A stretch of 64,000 nt of DNA, from contig NC_088880.1 in assembly GCF_032884065.1 (NCBI RefSeq), forward strand, positions 22,669,696 to 22,733,695, read 5' to 3'. The DNA is from Artemia franciscana. Its lineage: Eukaryota > Arthropoda > Branchiopoda > Anostraca > Artemiidae. The position numbers were made by a program, and so were the translations under genes. This document shows positions 1-15,617 of this stretch, one piece after another; position 1 is the first letter of the stretch; each line of letters begins with the position of its first letter. Under the pieces are notes generated by a model, which ran no database searches, was not told the DNA's origin, and saw nothing but the letters and a program-made list of their open reading frames with translations.

Positions 1-1015
1 GCAAGAGGACTGAGTCTAGTGGAAATTAGTGGACCATAGCCGAAAACCCTAATAACTATGTCTTTGGGGACGATTTACTCCCCCACAGTCCCCGTGGGAG
101 GGGCTGCAAGTTACAAACCTTGACCTGTGTTTACAAATAGTAATGGCTATTGGGAAGTGTACAGACGTTTTTAGGGGGATTTTTTTGGTTGGGGGGAGGG
201 GGAGAAGTTGATGGAGAGGGTTACTAGGGAGGATTTTTCCAAGGAGGAATTTGTCATGGGGGAAGAGAATTTCAGTGAAGGGGGTGCAGGATTTTCTAGC
301 ATTATTTAAAAAAAAGACAATAAAAAAATAAATATGAAAAGTTTTTTCAACTGAAAGTAAGGAGCATCATTGAAACTTAAAACGAACAGAAATTATTATG
401 CATATTAGGGGTTTACCTCCTCGTATTACCACGCTCATTACGCTAAAGTATTTTTAGTAATTCCAACTATTTATTCTTCGGCCTTTGTGATTCAGGGCTC
501 AGTCTTAAGAAATTGGGTGAAAATTTAAGCTTTAGTGTAAAGAGCGAGGTATTGACGAGGGGGTGTGCCCCCTCATATACGCAATAAAAACATACGAATA
601 TGGAAGTTTGATACGTAAGTTACTTATATTTTTTTACTAATGAAAACGTTCGTAAGAAATTAAAAGTTTTAGTTGCCTTTTTAAGCAATCAAAAATCTGG
701 AGGGCAAATAGGCCTACTCCCTCGCTCCTTTTTCTTATAAAAATCTTCTGATCAAAACTATGAGAAAGCCATTTAGCCCAAAATAATTAATAGGCAAATT
801 TCGTTTTAATTATTTATGTGCGGAGAACCAAGATAAAAACACGCGTTAACGTCCATAAATTAAATAAAAAGAGCAACTTTTTTCAACTAAAAGTAAGGAG
901 CGACATTAAAACTTAAAACGAGCAGAAATTATATATGGAGTAATTTTTGTTCTTTTTAAGTTTTAATTTTGCTCCTTACTTTTAGTTAAAAAACCTGTTT
1001 TTTATTTAATTGTAT
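1..1015 (+). repeat. Family A interspersed element, 5'-truncated by window edge
   Basis: The sequence runs collinearly with 40700-41791 and 42681-43930. Shared landmarks, in order, are a 'ctcccccacagtccc' block near 80, a 'gtgtacagacg' block near 160, 'aagtaaggagc' near 355, a 'gtaaagagcgaggta' block near 540, and a terminal 'gctccttact' block near 970 followed by T-rich sequence. No protein is encoded. The element ends in an inverted copy of the 'actgaaagtaaggagc' motif. It looks like a non-autonomous transposable element, but the class is not established. Confidence 0.7.
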
Positions 1016-2517
1016 TTAGAAGAGCCGGGGGTGCTAAACCTTAGTTATTCCACTCTATATATTGCATAATCTCCCCCCCCTCCCTTCCACCCTGTATTGT
1101 AATTTCAGTTTATAATTTTTCTTATGTAATTTTGACTATTAAACTTCAGAAACTTAAACCAGATAACTTTATTGGTGATTCCGAAATTAAAATACACTGT
1201 AATATAATATCAGCTAAGTGCGTCCAACCCCTCAATTAGCACAAAACATTATTGATACTTTCTTTTGAAGTCCTGTATTCACTTTTTCTTCATTATTTTG
1301 ATGAAATGGCTCTATGATTAAAAATTTACAATAGACAGGAAACATGTTAAATTTTAGATTTTGAATATTTAAGGTTTTATTTATACAATATAACTAAAAA
1401 ACAATAATGGTTTACTCAGTTATATGAAAACCAATAAGTTAATCAGGCATTTTCATAAAGTCATGCAAAATCTGAAAAAAATGTAAACAATTTTTGAAAA
1501 GTTTTAATGATTGTAAAGTTGTCGAAGAATCTTTCCAATTAGCCAACCTGAAAGAAAACTAATCATTAATCCAGTTCTTTTAACACTTCTATTACTTGCG
1601 AGTCATAATATAATTGCTTACATCCTGGATGGAAAAAAGGTAGCGACCTAAAGCTTTGTACTTGAACATTAAGTGTACTACGCAAAGATGGTGTTTTCCG
1701 GAAATCAGATGTATTAGAGAAGGGGGAATCTAACTCTTCGTAGTAATAATCTTGGGGTGAGGGAGAAAAAGTATGTGTGCCACATTTGAATTCATAGCAA
1801 AGTGATGAAGATGACCCTTTTCGACTGCTTAAATGATCCAACATTGAACGTATTTACTGCTAAAATTTGCAGTAAATAGAAAAATTTCAAACTTTGACAT
1901 CTGTAGTAAAATGGACATTTTCAAACAGGATTACAGTGCTATAAATTAAAATTGGCAGCTTTATGGGAATTTTTCACATTGGTCTAAATTGGTTTTCAAT
2001 TCGGTCTACTTAATTTACGAAACAAATCTTAAAGAATACCCATCAATCGGATCTATATTGAAAAATATTTCAAACTTCTTTTCTTTAGCACTTTTTGTCT
2101 TAAAGTACATTTTCTGGCATAAATACTTCAATCTTGGGAAATATGGCAATAACCAAGTAATGGACGTTTGCCTTTTTTGATACACTATAGAGCTACTACC
2201 AAGCTATTCCACTATCACAAACAACCAAGGGGTTTTACATGATATAGGCCGTAGATTCCAACAAATAATTCAAAGGTAATAACAATTTAAACATTAACCA
2301 AGTGAGTAAGAGAAAATTGTGTGCTAGAGGTTTTTTATTCTGTTTTTAAAATCTAACCAACGTTTTTTCAAATCCTCGTCCACCACTTTTGCACTTCCTA
2401 TGCGGAATTGGCACCGAAAGGGGGGGGGGTCCTTTTATTTAAAACAATCCATTTGGCCCTGAAAAGCCCATTCTTGGTGGGGAATTAGGGATAATCTCTT
2501 GTGTTGATTTTGGTTAA
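1016..2517. other. Non-coding stretch, presumed 5' part of the Syt1 gene region
   Basis: AT-rich sequence with no recognised exon on either strand. It holds one unidentified minus-strand open frame (1566-1844), listed separately. I looked for synaptotagmin C2A-type exons here and saw none. Confidence 0.5.
1566..1844 (-). other. Unidentified 92-codon open frame
   Basis: I do not recognise the product. The frame starts with ATG and is Ser/Tyr-rich, with FSPSPQDYYYEELDSPF in the middle and VIEVLKELD before the stop. Its composition is less biased toward Phe, Ile, Lys and Asn than random AT-rich frames here, which is why it is listed. A possible splice acceptor (atttaagcag) lies just inside the 5' end, so it could be a terminal exon of a minus-strand gene rather than a single-exon gene. 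It could equally be chance. Confidence 0.2.
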
Positions 2518-2745
2518 TATTAAATAAAAAACAAGTTTTTTTAGCTGAAAGTAAGGAGCGACATTAAAACTTAAAATGAACAGAAATTACTTCGTATATG
2601 AAAGGGGCTGCTTCCTCATCAACGCCCCGCTCTTTACGCTAGAGTTTTTTACTGTTTTAAAAAGAAGAGTTGAGAGAAAGAGTCAAACTTTAGCGTAAAG
2701 AGCGGGGCGTTGATGAGGAAGCAGCCCCTTTAAAACCGAGTCTAT
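2518..2745 (+). repeat. Family A fragment with perfect 41-bp fold-back
   Basis: This is the 3' module of family A, starting at 'aacaagtttttttagctgaaagtaagg'-type sequence. Bases 2601-2641 and 2691-2731 are exact reverse complements of each other, 41 bp each with a 49-bp spacer. The arm carries a 'cgccccgctctttacgc' core also seen near 9110, 41660 and 43810. No coding content. Confidence 0.75.
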
Positions 2746-7597
<4,852 letters not shown>

Positions 7598-7715
7598 GAA
7601 AATAAGCTGGGAGATATATGCTTTTCACTCCGTTACGTACCAACAGCTGGAAAATTGACAGTTGTCATTCTAGAGGCGAAGAACCTGAAGAAAATGGACG
7701 TTGGTGGTCTTTCTG
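7598..7715 (+). CDS. Syt1: Syt1 exon: start of C2B
   Basis: 118 bp, entering in phase 0 and leaving after the first base of an Asp codon. It begins [15 protein letters not shown] and ends KKMDVGGLS plus the split codon. It is bounded by acceptor 'cgaaatag' and donor 'gtaagt'. It carries C2B beta strands 1-2 and the first calcium-binding loop. Confidence 0.93.
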
Positions 7716-10700
7716 GTAAGTTTCTGATATTAAGAAAAGAATGCCGTTCTAATGCACTTATTTTGATCTGAACTTAATTATTTTCGATCTCAATATGTCA
7801 AGGTGTTTTGTTGTTGTTTTTTTTTTTTTAAACCATATTTTTCACTTAAATAAGACTGAATTTTGCTATTTTTTATCATAAAAATATTTGCAGCTGATAT
7901 TTTAACCTGCACCGACAGAAAATTCTGTTTCTGAATTTTCGGGGTTAACATTTTAAATAGAGACTGGGGTTCCTTAACATCAGAATCTCTCCAAACGAAA
8001 AAAGAAAGTTTTCATTGATCATTTGCCAGATAACCAAAGTTCAACTTCCCTTCGAAAGCTCTATTTGTATGTGGAGAGCCAGTAAGGGGGGGATTAAAAA
8101 TTTTCACCACCTCTCCCATAAAGGCATAAAATATATTACAGCCTTAAGTATTTTTCTTTATAGGCCCTGGAATAAATTTAAAAAGTCACCGTTGGATTTT
8201 CAGATTGTCAATAAGGGTCTTCTTTTTCAGCTAAGTTTGTTGAGACCTATAAGATATGGCAAAAATAGATCGGATAAAAAAACTCAGACTTTCAAGTGTC
8301 TAAAGGTCTTTTTTTAGTATTCAAATTGAACAAAGGTCTTCAATTGAGCAAAGGTCTTGTTCACATATTCAACTGAAAATTTATATCACGCTTAAATACT
8401 AAAATGCGTTGGTTTATAACAAGTGATACTGAGGTTGCAGTTCCCCTTTAATACAGCAGCGAACAGCGAACGATGGTAACCATACAAAGGGATATAAAAC
8501 CATCAAAATTAATTTTTAATTCTTTTTTACGATACACTTTGTGACGCCAAGGACATCATGAACGCCCAACATCTCACAAGTTTTGTACCGAGTTAAGTGG
8601 CTAGATTTTACGGATCACATGATCCTCTTCTTGACGGAATAAAGAGATGGCATTTGTTGAATAATCACTTGGAGGGGCGCATAGATAGATAGATGGCTGC
8701 ACCCACAAAAGCTATTTTTCAAGTGCTTTCCCTAAGTCTACCTGATAACTAATGTGCGAGCACTTTGGGTTTTTTTGTCGCCAGACTCATTTCCCCTTAT
8801 CTGAAAAAATTTAGTGCATTAGAAGTAGCTCCCATCCTGTTCATGTCTTTACATTTCCGCTCAAAACAAACCAACATGGGAAATCTGATAATATTCATGC
8901 CTAAGTTCTCTGGTGAGCAAAGAAAAGGTAATTGTAGAACAGAATGAACATCATAAAATATTGAAACAACGTAAAAGGCTACTGCCCTTTACTTGAATTC
9001 AATAAAAAAAAACAAGTTTTTTTAACTGAAAGTAAGGAGCAACACTAAAACCTAAAACGAACAGAAATTATGCCGTATATGGAAGGAGACGTCCCCTCCT
9101 CAACGCCCCACTCTTTATGCTAAAGTTTTTTATTGTTTTAAAAAGTTGAACTGTGAGAAAGAGTCAAACTTAAACGTAAGCAGGTGGACAAAAGTGAGGC
9201 ACTTTTAGGGGGCGTTTTCTCCTCTTTTGGAAAATAAGGCAAATTTCCTCAGGCTCGTAACATTTAATAGGTAAGACTAAACTTGATGAAATTTATATGT
9301 TTAAAATCAGAATAAATATGTTATTCTTTTGATGTACCTATTGGTATCTATTGAGTTTCGGTTACTATTGAGCCGGGTCACTCCTTACGACAGTTCTTTA
9401 CCATAAACTGTTTGAAAGTTTCGTTACTGTCTTTTGCTGCAACTAAACACTTCCTTCAGAAGCACTAGGTGTTTTTGGTTTTATGGTAGTTTTTGGACTT
9501 CTCAGATTTGTTTTTGCTTTCTTTTGTCAATTTGTTTACTTTTGCCAGTAGAATTTGTGCAAAGCATTTCAAGTTCTAAGTACAACAGTTAATATGCTCT
9601 CAAATCAAACTCTAGCAGCAAGGCACCTAAAGGTGTCACAGTCCTCTGCCGTCCATTTTTAAAAAGCTATCATTATACCAAGTTTCAAACGAAGGGGAGC
9701 ACAAATAAAACACTTTTTATAGTGTTTTATGTCATAAAAATTGTAGACATGGATTGTTAACTTAGAATTGCAACTTAGCAAATCATTTCTTTCTTTCCTT
9801 TCTCTTATGAATGGCTTTCTCTTTTTGCAAAACTAAAAACAAAAAAAGGGACAATTGTTTATATAAATTTTATTTGAATTAGGATTTTTTTTTCCGTCAA
9901 CAGAGGGGTAGGTGAGATCCAAATCTTAGTTTCGTTAAACGGCATAATTTTTTCATTTCTATAGGACTATTGAACGCTGAGTCTACCCCCCCCCCCCCAG
10001 CAAAAAGAAATTGTTGATCCTCTCTTTAGATTTCGCAAATTCCATTCTTTGTATTTCTATTCAAAAAAATGTTTTTTTGTTATTTCCATAACAAAAGTTA
10101 ACAAAACATTGTCCCCTTCTATATTTTGAAAAGTAAGTTTTTTTCCTTCCTCCTAATTTCCTGGAATTGTGGTCTTTTATCCCAAATACAGCCAAAGTAC
10201 TCGAGTAAAAGTCAGAAAGCTAATTTCATAGCCTCCCAGTTTCAGAGGTCATACAGCAGTCTCAAAAAATACATGTAGTTCAAGTAAGCCGAATCGATTT
10301 ATTACATACTGTATATCCAGTAGTGCTAACGGTTAAACTCTATTGGCCTCTTAGGTGCCAGTTATCAAGAAGTGGGCTATCCAAAGTTAAATGCACTGCA
10401 TTTTTGATCGCCAATTTATGACACTTTCCAAGAAGAAGCATCAGATAAATGTAGGGAAAGATTTTAGCTCTATCAACCCACTGCTCAGTACACTAAAGTT
10501 CGTGTTATGTTAATTTCGCAATGCTTGAAGAACCAATCCACTAGCACAAAAATAATATCATAAAAGTGCTTATTTGTATGCATTTGACTGAAATAACAAG
10601 ATGTCTATAAAAAAGGTTGTTTTTTTAAGTAATCATACAAATACACATGATCTTATTTTTGTTTTGAGGCATTGGTGTGAACGTGCCTACTTGCGGGTTG

Positions 10701-13700
10701 AAGTAAACCCAGTTGAATGAATCTTTGTTCGACGCAGTGTGTGCCAAGGAGGGGTCTTATCCCCATAATGTGTATAGCCTCAACGATAATTTTGTTTGGT
10801 CGACTTATTACTACCGAATGTCTGATATTTCACATTTAGCTTATACTGACGACATTTTATCGATTAGCCAACCAAAGTCTTCGTTGTCTAAAATGGTTGG
10901 TAGTGTTCGTGATTCATTTATGATTCATGATTCAAAATGTTGTAGCTTTAAATATGAAAAGTGCGAGAATTTATGTTTCAACTCTCGCACTTCGTCATCC
11001 CCGCTAGAACGTTCTGATTTTACTAGTTCTATTGTTTGTTCTTTGAAACGACTTGGTATTTATATATACTTCAGCGTCATGAGTATACGTAATAAGCTTG
11101 TGGGTGACTCTAAAAAAATATTTTCGATCGAATATTCTAAAATTGTAGTAAATAGAGAAAAATTGAATCGGGAAGATTTATGCAAGTTATATTCATATGT
11201 TTCGATGATGATGTGCATTATCCTGTTATTGTTTTTAGTATCCTAAAATGCAAGGATATTAGGCATCTGTGTTCGCATTACTATCGGTATCTTAAGTTCT
11301 TTCTTTATTTGCCTTCCCGTACTCGGAACCGAAAACTTATTCATGATTACAGTATATCTGATATGACCAATAAACTTAAGCTACCTCATGTTAAGGTGCT
11401 GAAGTCAGCCCATGGCAAGTTCGGGTCGTACCAGGGGCTCATCTGCATTTTTGTTCATTTGTATATTTGTTGTATATGTGTTGTGTTGTCTTTTTTCCTT
11501 TCTTTGTCCCTGCCTTTCTCTTATGTTATAAGCAGGTTATAAACAAATTATTATTACATTATTGTTATTACTAACCGGCTATATTTGTTGCACTTTTAGA
11601 TTCAACCTTCAGTGTGAAGAGTTGGTCGTCGACGGGTTAACAGTCCCCCCTTATAGGTGAAATAAGTTTTGTGCGTGTCATATCAATGTCTCTCTTTAAT
11701 TTTATTTTATTTCGTTTATTCTATTACAAAACTACCTAGTAAATCTCTTAAGATGCTCATTCCTAACGCTTCTTAGTGGTGTTTTAAACCAGCGCCAATC
11801 TAATTGAAACCTTATTCTGGCAATCAAATCCTAGTCCCAAAATTTGTATTCAACTATTCAATTAAATATTAAAAATTCTGCTTTCTGGGGCTTAAGCTCA
11901 ATTAAGAAATTACGAATAGTATTTTGGTAGATTTGTATATTTTTGTTATAAAAATTATGAAATTCGCGGTGAAAGAAAAATCAAATGTTCAACTGAAAGG
12001 CACAAATTTTTAGCATTGACTTCTTGGTCTTTCTTTATATGGGTCGTTTTTATATTTGCACTCCTGTGAGCATATTGGGCTTAAGTTGAACATGAATTCA
12101 CACTACTGGTAGTAAGACTTTTGGCAGATCTCCAGATTTATTGAGATTTTTAAGTTTCAAGCTGTTTGTATATTTTAAGTTAAGTTGTCATGTTGTTTAT
12201 TTATTTTTACAAGGGCATAACAATTCCTATTCCAAACACACATTATGCTTTACCTTGTTTACATTTTTGTACGCTATCTATTTTAAGTTAACAAAGCTAA
12301 CTGCAATAATTTAAACATGTTTCATTTTTATCAAAATATTTTACTCAAATATGTCTCAAAAGTTGTAATTTTTTAGATCCTTATGTGAAGATTGCTATAG
12401 TCCAGAATGGAAAACGGTTAAAGAAGAAGAAGACAAGTATTAAGAAATGCACCTTGAATCCTTATTTTAACGAATCCTTCACATTTGAAATTCCCTTTGA
12501 ACAAATTCAGGTAAGATGAATGTGAATAAGATCAATTTATGCAATTTACTCCCAGATAAAATTCTATTCTACCAAATGGAACATACCTTAGCCATTTGAT
12601 GATAATAACAGACTTGGCAAGTCAGTCGTTCAATTTGATATGCATTATTGTGATTTATAACAAATTTGAAAATGGTGTATAATTTCTACATTCTTAAGTA
12701 CACAATAGAAACAAGAGCTAAAAGCTTGTGACGATGTCAGAAGAGCCAAGAGCCAAGATCTCATATGGCATGAGCTCTGGCAAAAGTCTAAGAATCAATA
12801 GATCGATTTAAAAGGAGAATCAGAGGCTTAATGCCGATCGGGATTTAAAATAAGAGCTCTGAGACACGGGGTCCTTCTAAATATCAAAATTCATTAAGAT
12901 CCGATCACCCACTCGTAAGTAAAAAATACCTAATTTTTTCTACTTTTTCCTCTCCCTTCAGCTCCACAGATGGTCGAATCAGGGAAAACGACTTTATCAA
13001 GTCAATTTGTGCATGTCTCTGACATGCATACCAGTTTTCATCGTCCTAGCACGTCCAGAAGCATCAAACATGCCAAAGCACTGGACCCCCCTAACTCCCC
13101 CAAAGAGAGCAGATCCAGTCCGGTTACTTCAATCACGTTTCTACGACATTTGCTTGTTCTACCCACTATGTTTCATCCCAATCTCTCCACTCTAAGCGTT
13201 TCCCAAGATTTCCGGTTTTCCCTCCAACTCCCCCAATGTCACCAGATCTGGTTAGAATTTAAAATAAGAGCTTTGAGACACGAGGCCCTTCTAAAAATCA
13301 AATTTCATTAAGATCCGATCACCCATTCGTAAGTTAGAATTACCTCATTTTTTAATTTTTCCTCTCCCTCCAGCCCCCCAGATGATCAAAGCGGGGAAAT
13401 GACTGTTATCAAGTCAATTTATGCAGGTCCCTGACACGTCTATCAATTTTCATCGTTCTAGCTCGTCCAGAAGCACCGAACTTACCAAAGCACTGGAAAT
13501 CCCCCTAACTCCCCGAAAGAGAGCGGATCCGTTCCAATTATGTCAATCACGTATCTGGAACTTGTGATTATTCTTCCCATCAAGTTTCATCCTGATCCCT
13601 CCACTCTAAGCGTTTTCCAAGATTTCCAGTTTCCAAGATTTCTGTTTTCACCCTCCAGCCCCCTTTGTCCTCGGATTGAATTTAAATTGAAGATTGAGCA

Positions 13701-15617
13701 TCTGAGACATAAGATATTTCTATATAATAAGTTTCATTAAGATCCGATCACCCATTCGTAAACTAAAGATGCCTCAATTTTCATGTTTTCCAAGATTTCC
13801 GATTTCCCCCTCCGACTCTCCCCAGTGTCACCGGGTCTGATTGGGAGTTAAAATAAGAGATCTGAAGCACAAGATCCTTCTAAATATCAAAATTTCTCTG
13901 ATCACCAGTTCGTAAGTTACAACTACCTCATTTTTTCTAATTTTTCCGAATTAACCCCCCCCCCTCCCTCTCAACTTCCACAAAGAGAGTGGATCCGGTT
14001 ATTTCATTCACTTATCTTGGACTTGTGCTTATCCTTCCCACCAAGTTTCATCCTGATCTCTCCACTCTAAGCGTTTTCCAAGATTTCCGGTTCCCCTCCT
14101 CCCCCAACACCCCCCATGACACTGGATCCGGTTGGGATTTAAAATAAGAGATCTGAGTTACGAGGTCCTTCTAAATATAAAATTTCATTAAGATCCGAGC
14201 ACTCCTCCGTAAGTTAAAAATGCCTCGTTTTTTAATTTTTTAGAATTAACCCTCCCCAACTCCCCCAAAGAGAGTGGATCCGTTCTGGTTATGTCAATCA
14301 CGTATCTAGGACTTTTGCTTGTTTTTACCACCCAGTTTCATCCCGACCCCTCCACTCTAAGCGTTTTCCAAGATTTTAGGCTTCCCCTTCAATTCCCCCC
14401 AATGTCACTAGATCTGGTCAGGATTTGAAATAACAGCTCTGAGACACGGTATTCTTCTAAATATCAAATTTTTTTAAGACCCGATCACCCGTTCGTTATC
14501 AAGTTAAAATTACCTCATTTTTTCTGATTTTTTCAGATTAACCGTAAAAACCAAGTTAATTGGTAAAAACCAAGTGCCATAAAAACTCGAGGAACTTTTA
14601 ACCCCTATCCGCAAGCTCTTCGTGCTACAAGTACGTATTAGCATATTCTAGGTTAAACCTTAAGTAGGGTGTTGATGGGGCATTATTCCTGCTCACATTC
14701 GAAAGCTCTTTTCTTTTATTCCACAACTTGTGTTTAAAATATGATCACTCATGCAAAAAAAAAACGAAAAACAAAAAACATATATATATACAGACAAACA
14801 AGCCCGCATCAGTGGCCATCCTTACATAAAACACAAATGTTGCATATATTCGATAGGGGCTTAAAAAATCTGCCCTAAGGTTCTCACATCCGCTGAATTT
14901 GATGATGCAACTTTCATCAAGACTGTTTCCCTTATTTGGGCTTTACTGCCTTTTGGTAAATTATACAAATTGTACTATATTGATTACTTTTGATGGGTAA
15001 CTAAAATAAAACTTTTAGCTGACTTGAATTGTACAAATTGAAAATAAACATTAAAATCAAATTATTTTGGTGTATATGTTGTTATCAGTATTCGTTCTTT
15101 TAGGGTTTCAGGTACTATTAGAACACGTTGCTCTTTACTTGCAGTACGCCACGAAGACCTGTTAAAAAAGAAACAAATTTCCAGCTCATCAGAGAGCTTA
15201 ACCCTTAGCCTTGAAGCTTTTAGGTGTGTCTTTCTCATTTTTCCTAAAAAAAGTTTCAGTTGGGCAGAACGCAGACGCATATTTGTTTGTTCTGTATATT
15301 TGGTAATTTTACTCGAGTGTAATATGAGTAAAACTTTCTCTCTCCAGTATGTTCTGTTTGAAATCCTTTATGTATGTTTGTTGGCCTTGGTTGTTCTCAC
15401 TAACGTATGAACCATATTTTAGAAAGTGGAGCTACTCATAACGGTGGTAGACTACGATAGGATTGGTACCTCAGACCCGATTGGTAAAGTTGTCTTGGGA
15501 TGTAATGCTAGTGGCACTGAGCTACGTCATTGGTCAGATATGCTAGCTTCTCCGAGACGTCCTATTGCACAGTGGCATACGTTGAAAGACCCCGAAGAAG
15601 GTGATAAGAAAGATTAA
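7598..15617 (+). CDS. Syt1: Synaptotagmin-1, 3' end: C2B domain (three exons)
   Basis: Join 7598-7715, 12377-12510 and 15423-15617: 148 codons plus TAA, with consistent phases (0 to 1, 1 to 0, 0 to stop). The product is the C2B domain and C-terminus of synaptotagmin-1, the synaptic-vesicle calcium sensor that triggers SNARE-dependent neurotransmitter release. Seen directly: the loop-1 aspartates in [10 protein letters not shown], the polybasic stretch [12 protein letters not shown] that binds PIP2 and SNAREs, loop-3 [11 protein letters not shown] with the remaining calcium-binding aspartates, [18 protein letters not shown], and the C-terminal WHTLK motif typical of C2B. All five canonical Ca2+ ligand aspartates are present, so this copy should bind calcium. 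From my recollection of the family, the first half of the protein (lumenal tail, transmembrane helix, linker, C2A; roughly 270 residues) is missing because its exons lie upstream of base 1. The C-terminus, EEGDKKD, is shorter and more charged than in insects. Identification is near certain; the exact paralogue (Syt1 rather than Syt2-like) is inferred from similarity to insect Syt1. Confidence 0.95.
8997..9180 (+). repeat. Family A 3' module, truncated
   Basis: It begins with the 'aacaagtttttttaactgaa' block and runs through the 'caacgccccactcttta' arm to 'gagaaagagtcaaactt'. The second fold-back arm is cut off at about 9180, where an inverted family A piece begins. Confidence 0.65.
9181..9430 (-). 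repeat. Family A 5' module, inverted
   Basis: The reverse complement matches the start of the copies at 40165 and 42681: 'aactg...taaggagtgacccgg', 'ctcaatagtaaccgaaactc', 'catcaaaagaat' and 'aagtttagtcttacc'. Head-to-head placement next to 8997-9180 suggests nested or rearranged insertions. Confidence 0.65.
10640..11680 (+). mobile_element. Degenerate LINE fragment (reverse transcriptase C-terminal half)
   Basis: A 177-codon open frame at 10713-11246 contains [12 protein letters not shown], a version of the reverse-transcriptase catalytic YxDD motif, followed by [13 protein letters not shown] and EKCENLCFN, the arrangement seen in palm and post-palm parts of non-LTR retrotransposon RTs. The frame then shifts: 11180-11542 continues in another frame with [20 protein letters not shown] and [16 protein letters not shown] probable 3' untranslated tail follows to about 11680. 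The fingers, endonuclease and ORF1 are absent. It lies inside a Syt1 intron in the same orientation as the gene. It is broken and cannot be active. The clade is not assigned. Confidence 0.75.
12377..12510 (+). CDS. Syt1: Syt1 exon: middle of C2B with polybasic strand
   Basis: 134 bp, completing the split Asp codon and ending in phase 0. It encodes (D)[18 protein letters not shown], then [21 protein letters not shown]. Acceptor 'attttttag' and donor 'gtaaga' are clear. The lysine cluster is the C2B polybasic patch. Confidence 0.95.
12511..15422 (+). other. Syt1 intron, 2.9 kb
   Basis: More than half is family B repeat (12710-14581). The rest is AT-rich. A minus-strand open frame at 15062-15280 (ending [20 protein letters not shown]) is protein-like but unassigned. 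Confidence 0.7.
12710..14581. repeat. Family B element: array of diverged ~290-bp units
   Basis: The phrase 'taagatccgatcacc' followed by 'cgtaagttaaaa' recurs near 12895, 13310, 13739, 14190 and 14478. 'aataagagctctgagacac', 'gtttcatcccgatc' and 'ccactctaagcgttttcca' recur in step with it. Spacing is about 290 bp with longer (~415) and shorter (~160) variants. The right end is 'caagtgccata' (14571-14581). The left end is degenerate: a relic of 'tatggca' lies at 12764, and sequence matching the inside of the other copy extends to about 12710. Open frames such as 12970-13311 are incidental to the repeat. Confidence 0.8.
15423..15617 (+). CDS. Syt1: Syt1 terminal coding exon
   Basis: 195 bp including TAA, entering in phase 0 after acceptor 'ccatattttag'. 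It encodes [18 protein letters not shown] (loop-3 calcium ligands), [34 protein letters not shown] and stop. A possible 3'UTR donor (aaag/gtataa) lies about 11 bases after the stop, and an acceptor-like 'tttttgcag' lies at about 17216. Confidence 0.95.
   Translation, partial: KVELLITVVDYDRIGTSDPIGKVVLGCNASGTELRHWSDMLASPRRPIAQWHTLKDPEEGDKKD

Larger units (their letters stand above)
7716..12376 (+). other. Syt1 intron, 4.7 kb
   Basis: It contains family A pieces in opposed orientation (8997-9430) and a LINE fragment (10640-11680). The remainder is AT-rich with no recognised exon. Open frames at 8015-8317 and 8765-8947 have no family motif. Confidence 0.7.

Noticed and set aside
10713..11246. 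A functional host gene in the Syt1 intron
   Set aside because: The YTDD box and flanking motifs identify a reverse-transcriptase fragment, and the reading frame breaks soon after.
12970..13311. 113-codon open frame and similar frames at 13540-13740, 24634-24867 and 25695-25901
   Set aside because: They lie in the family B repeat units, are not in register between units, and show no conserved protein across copies.
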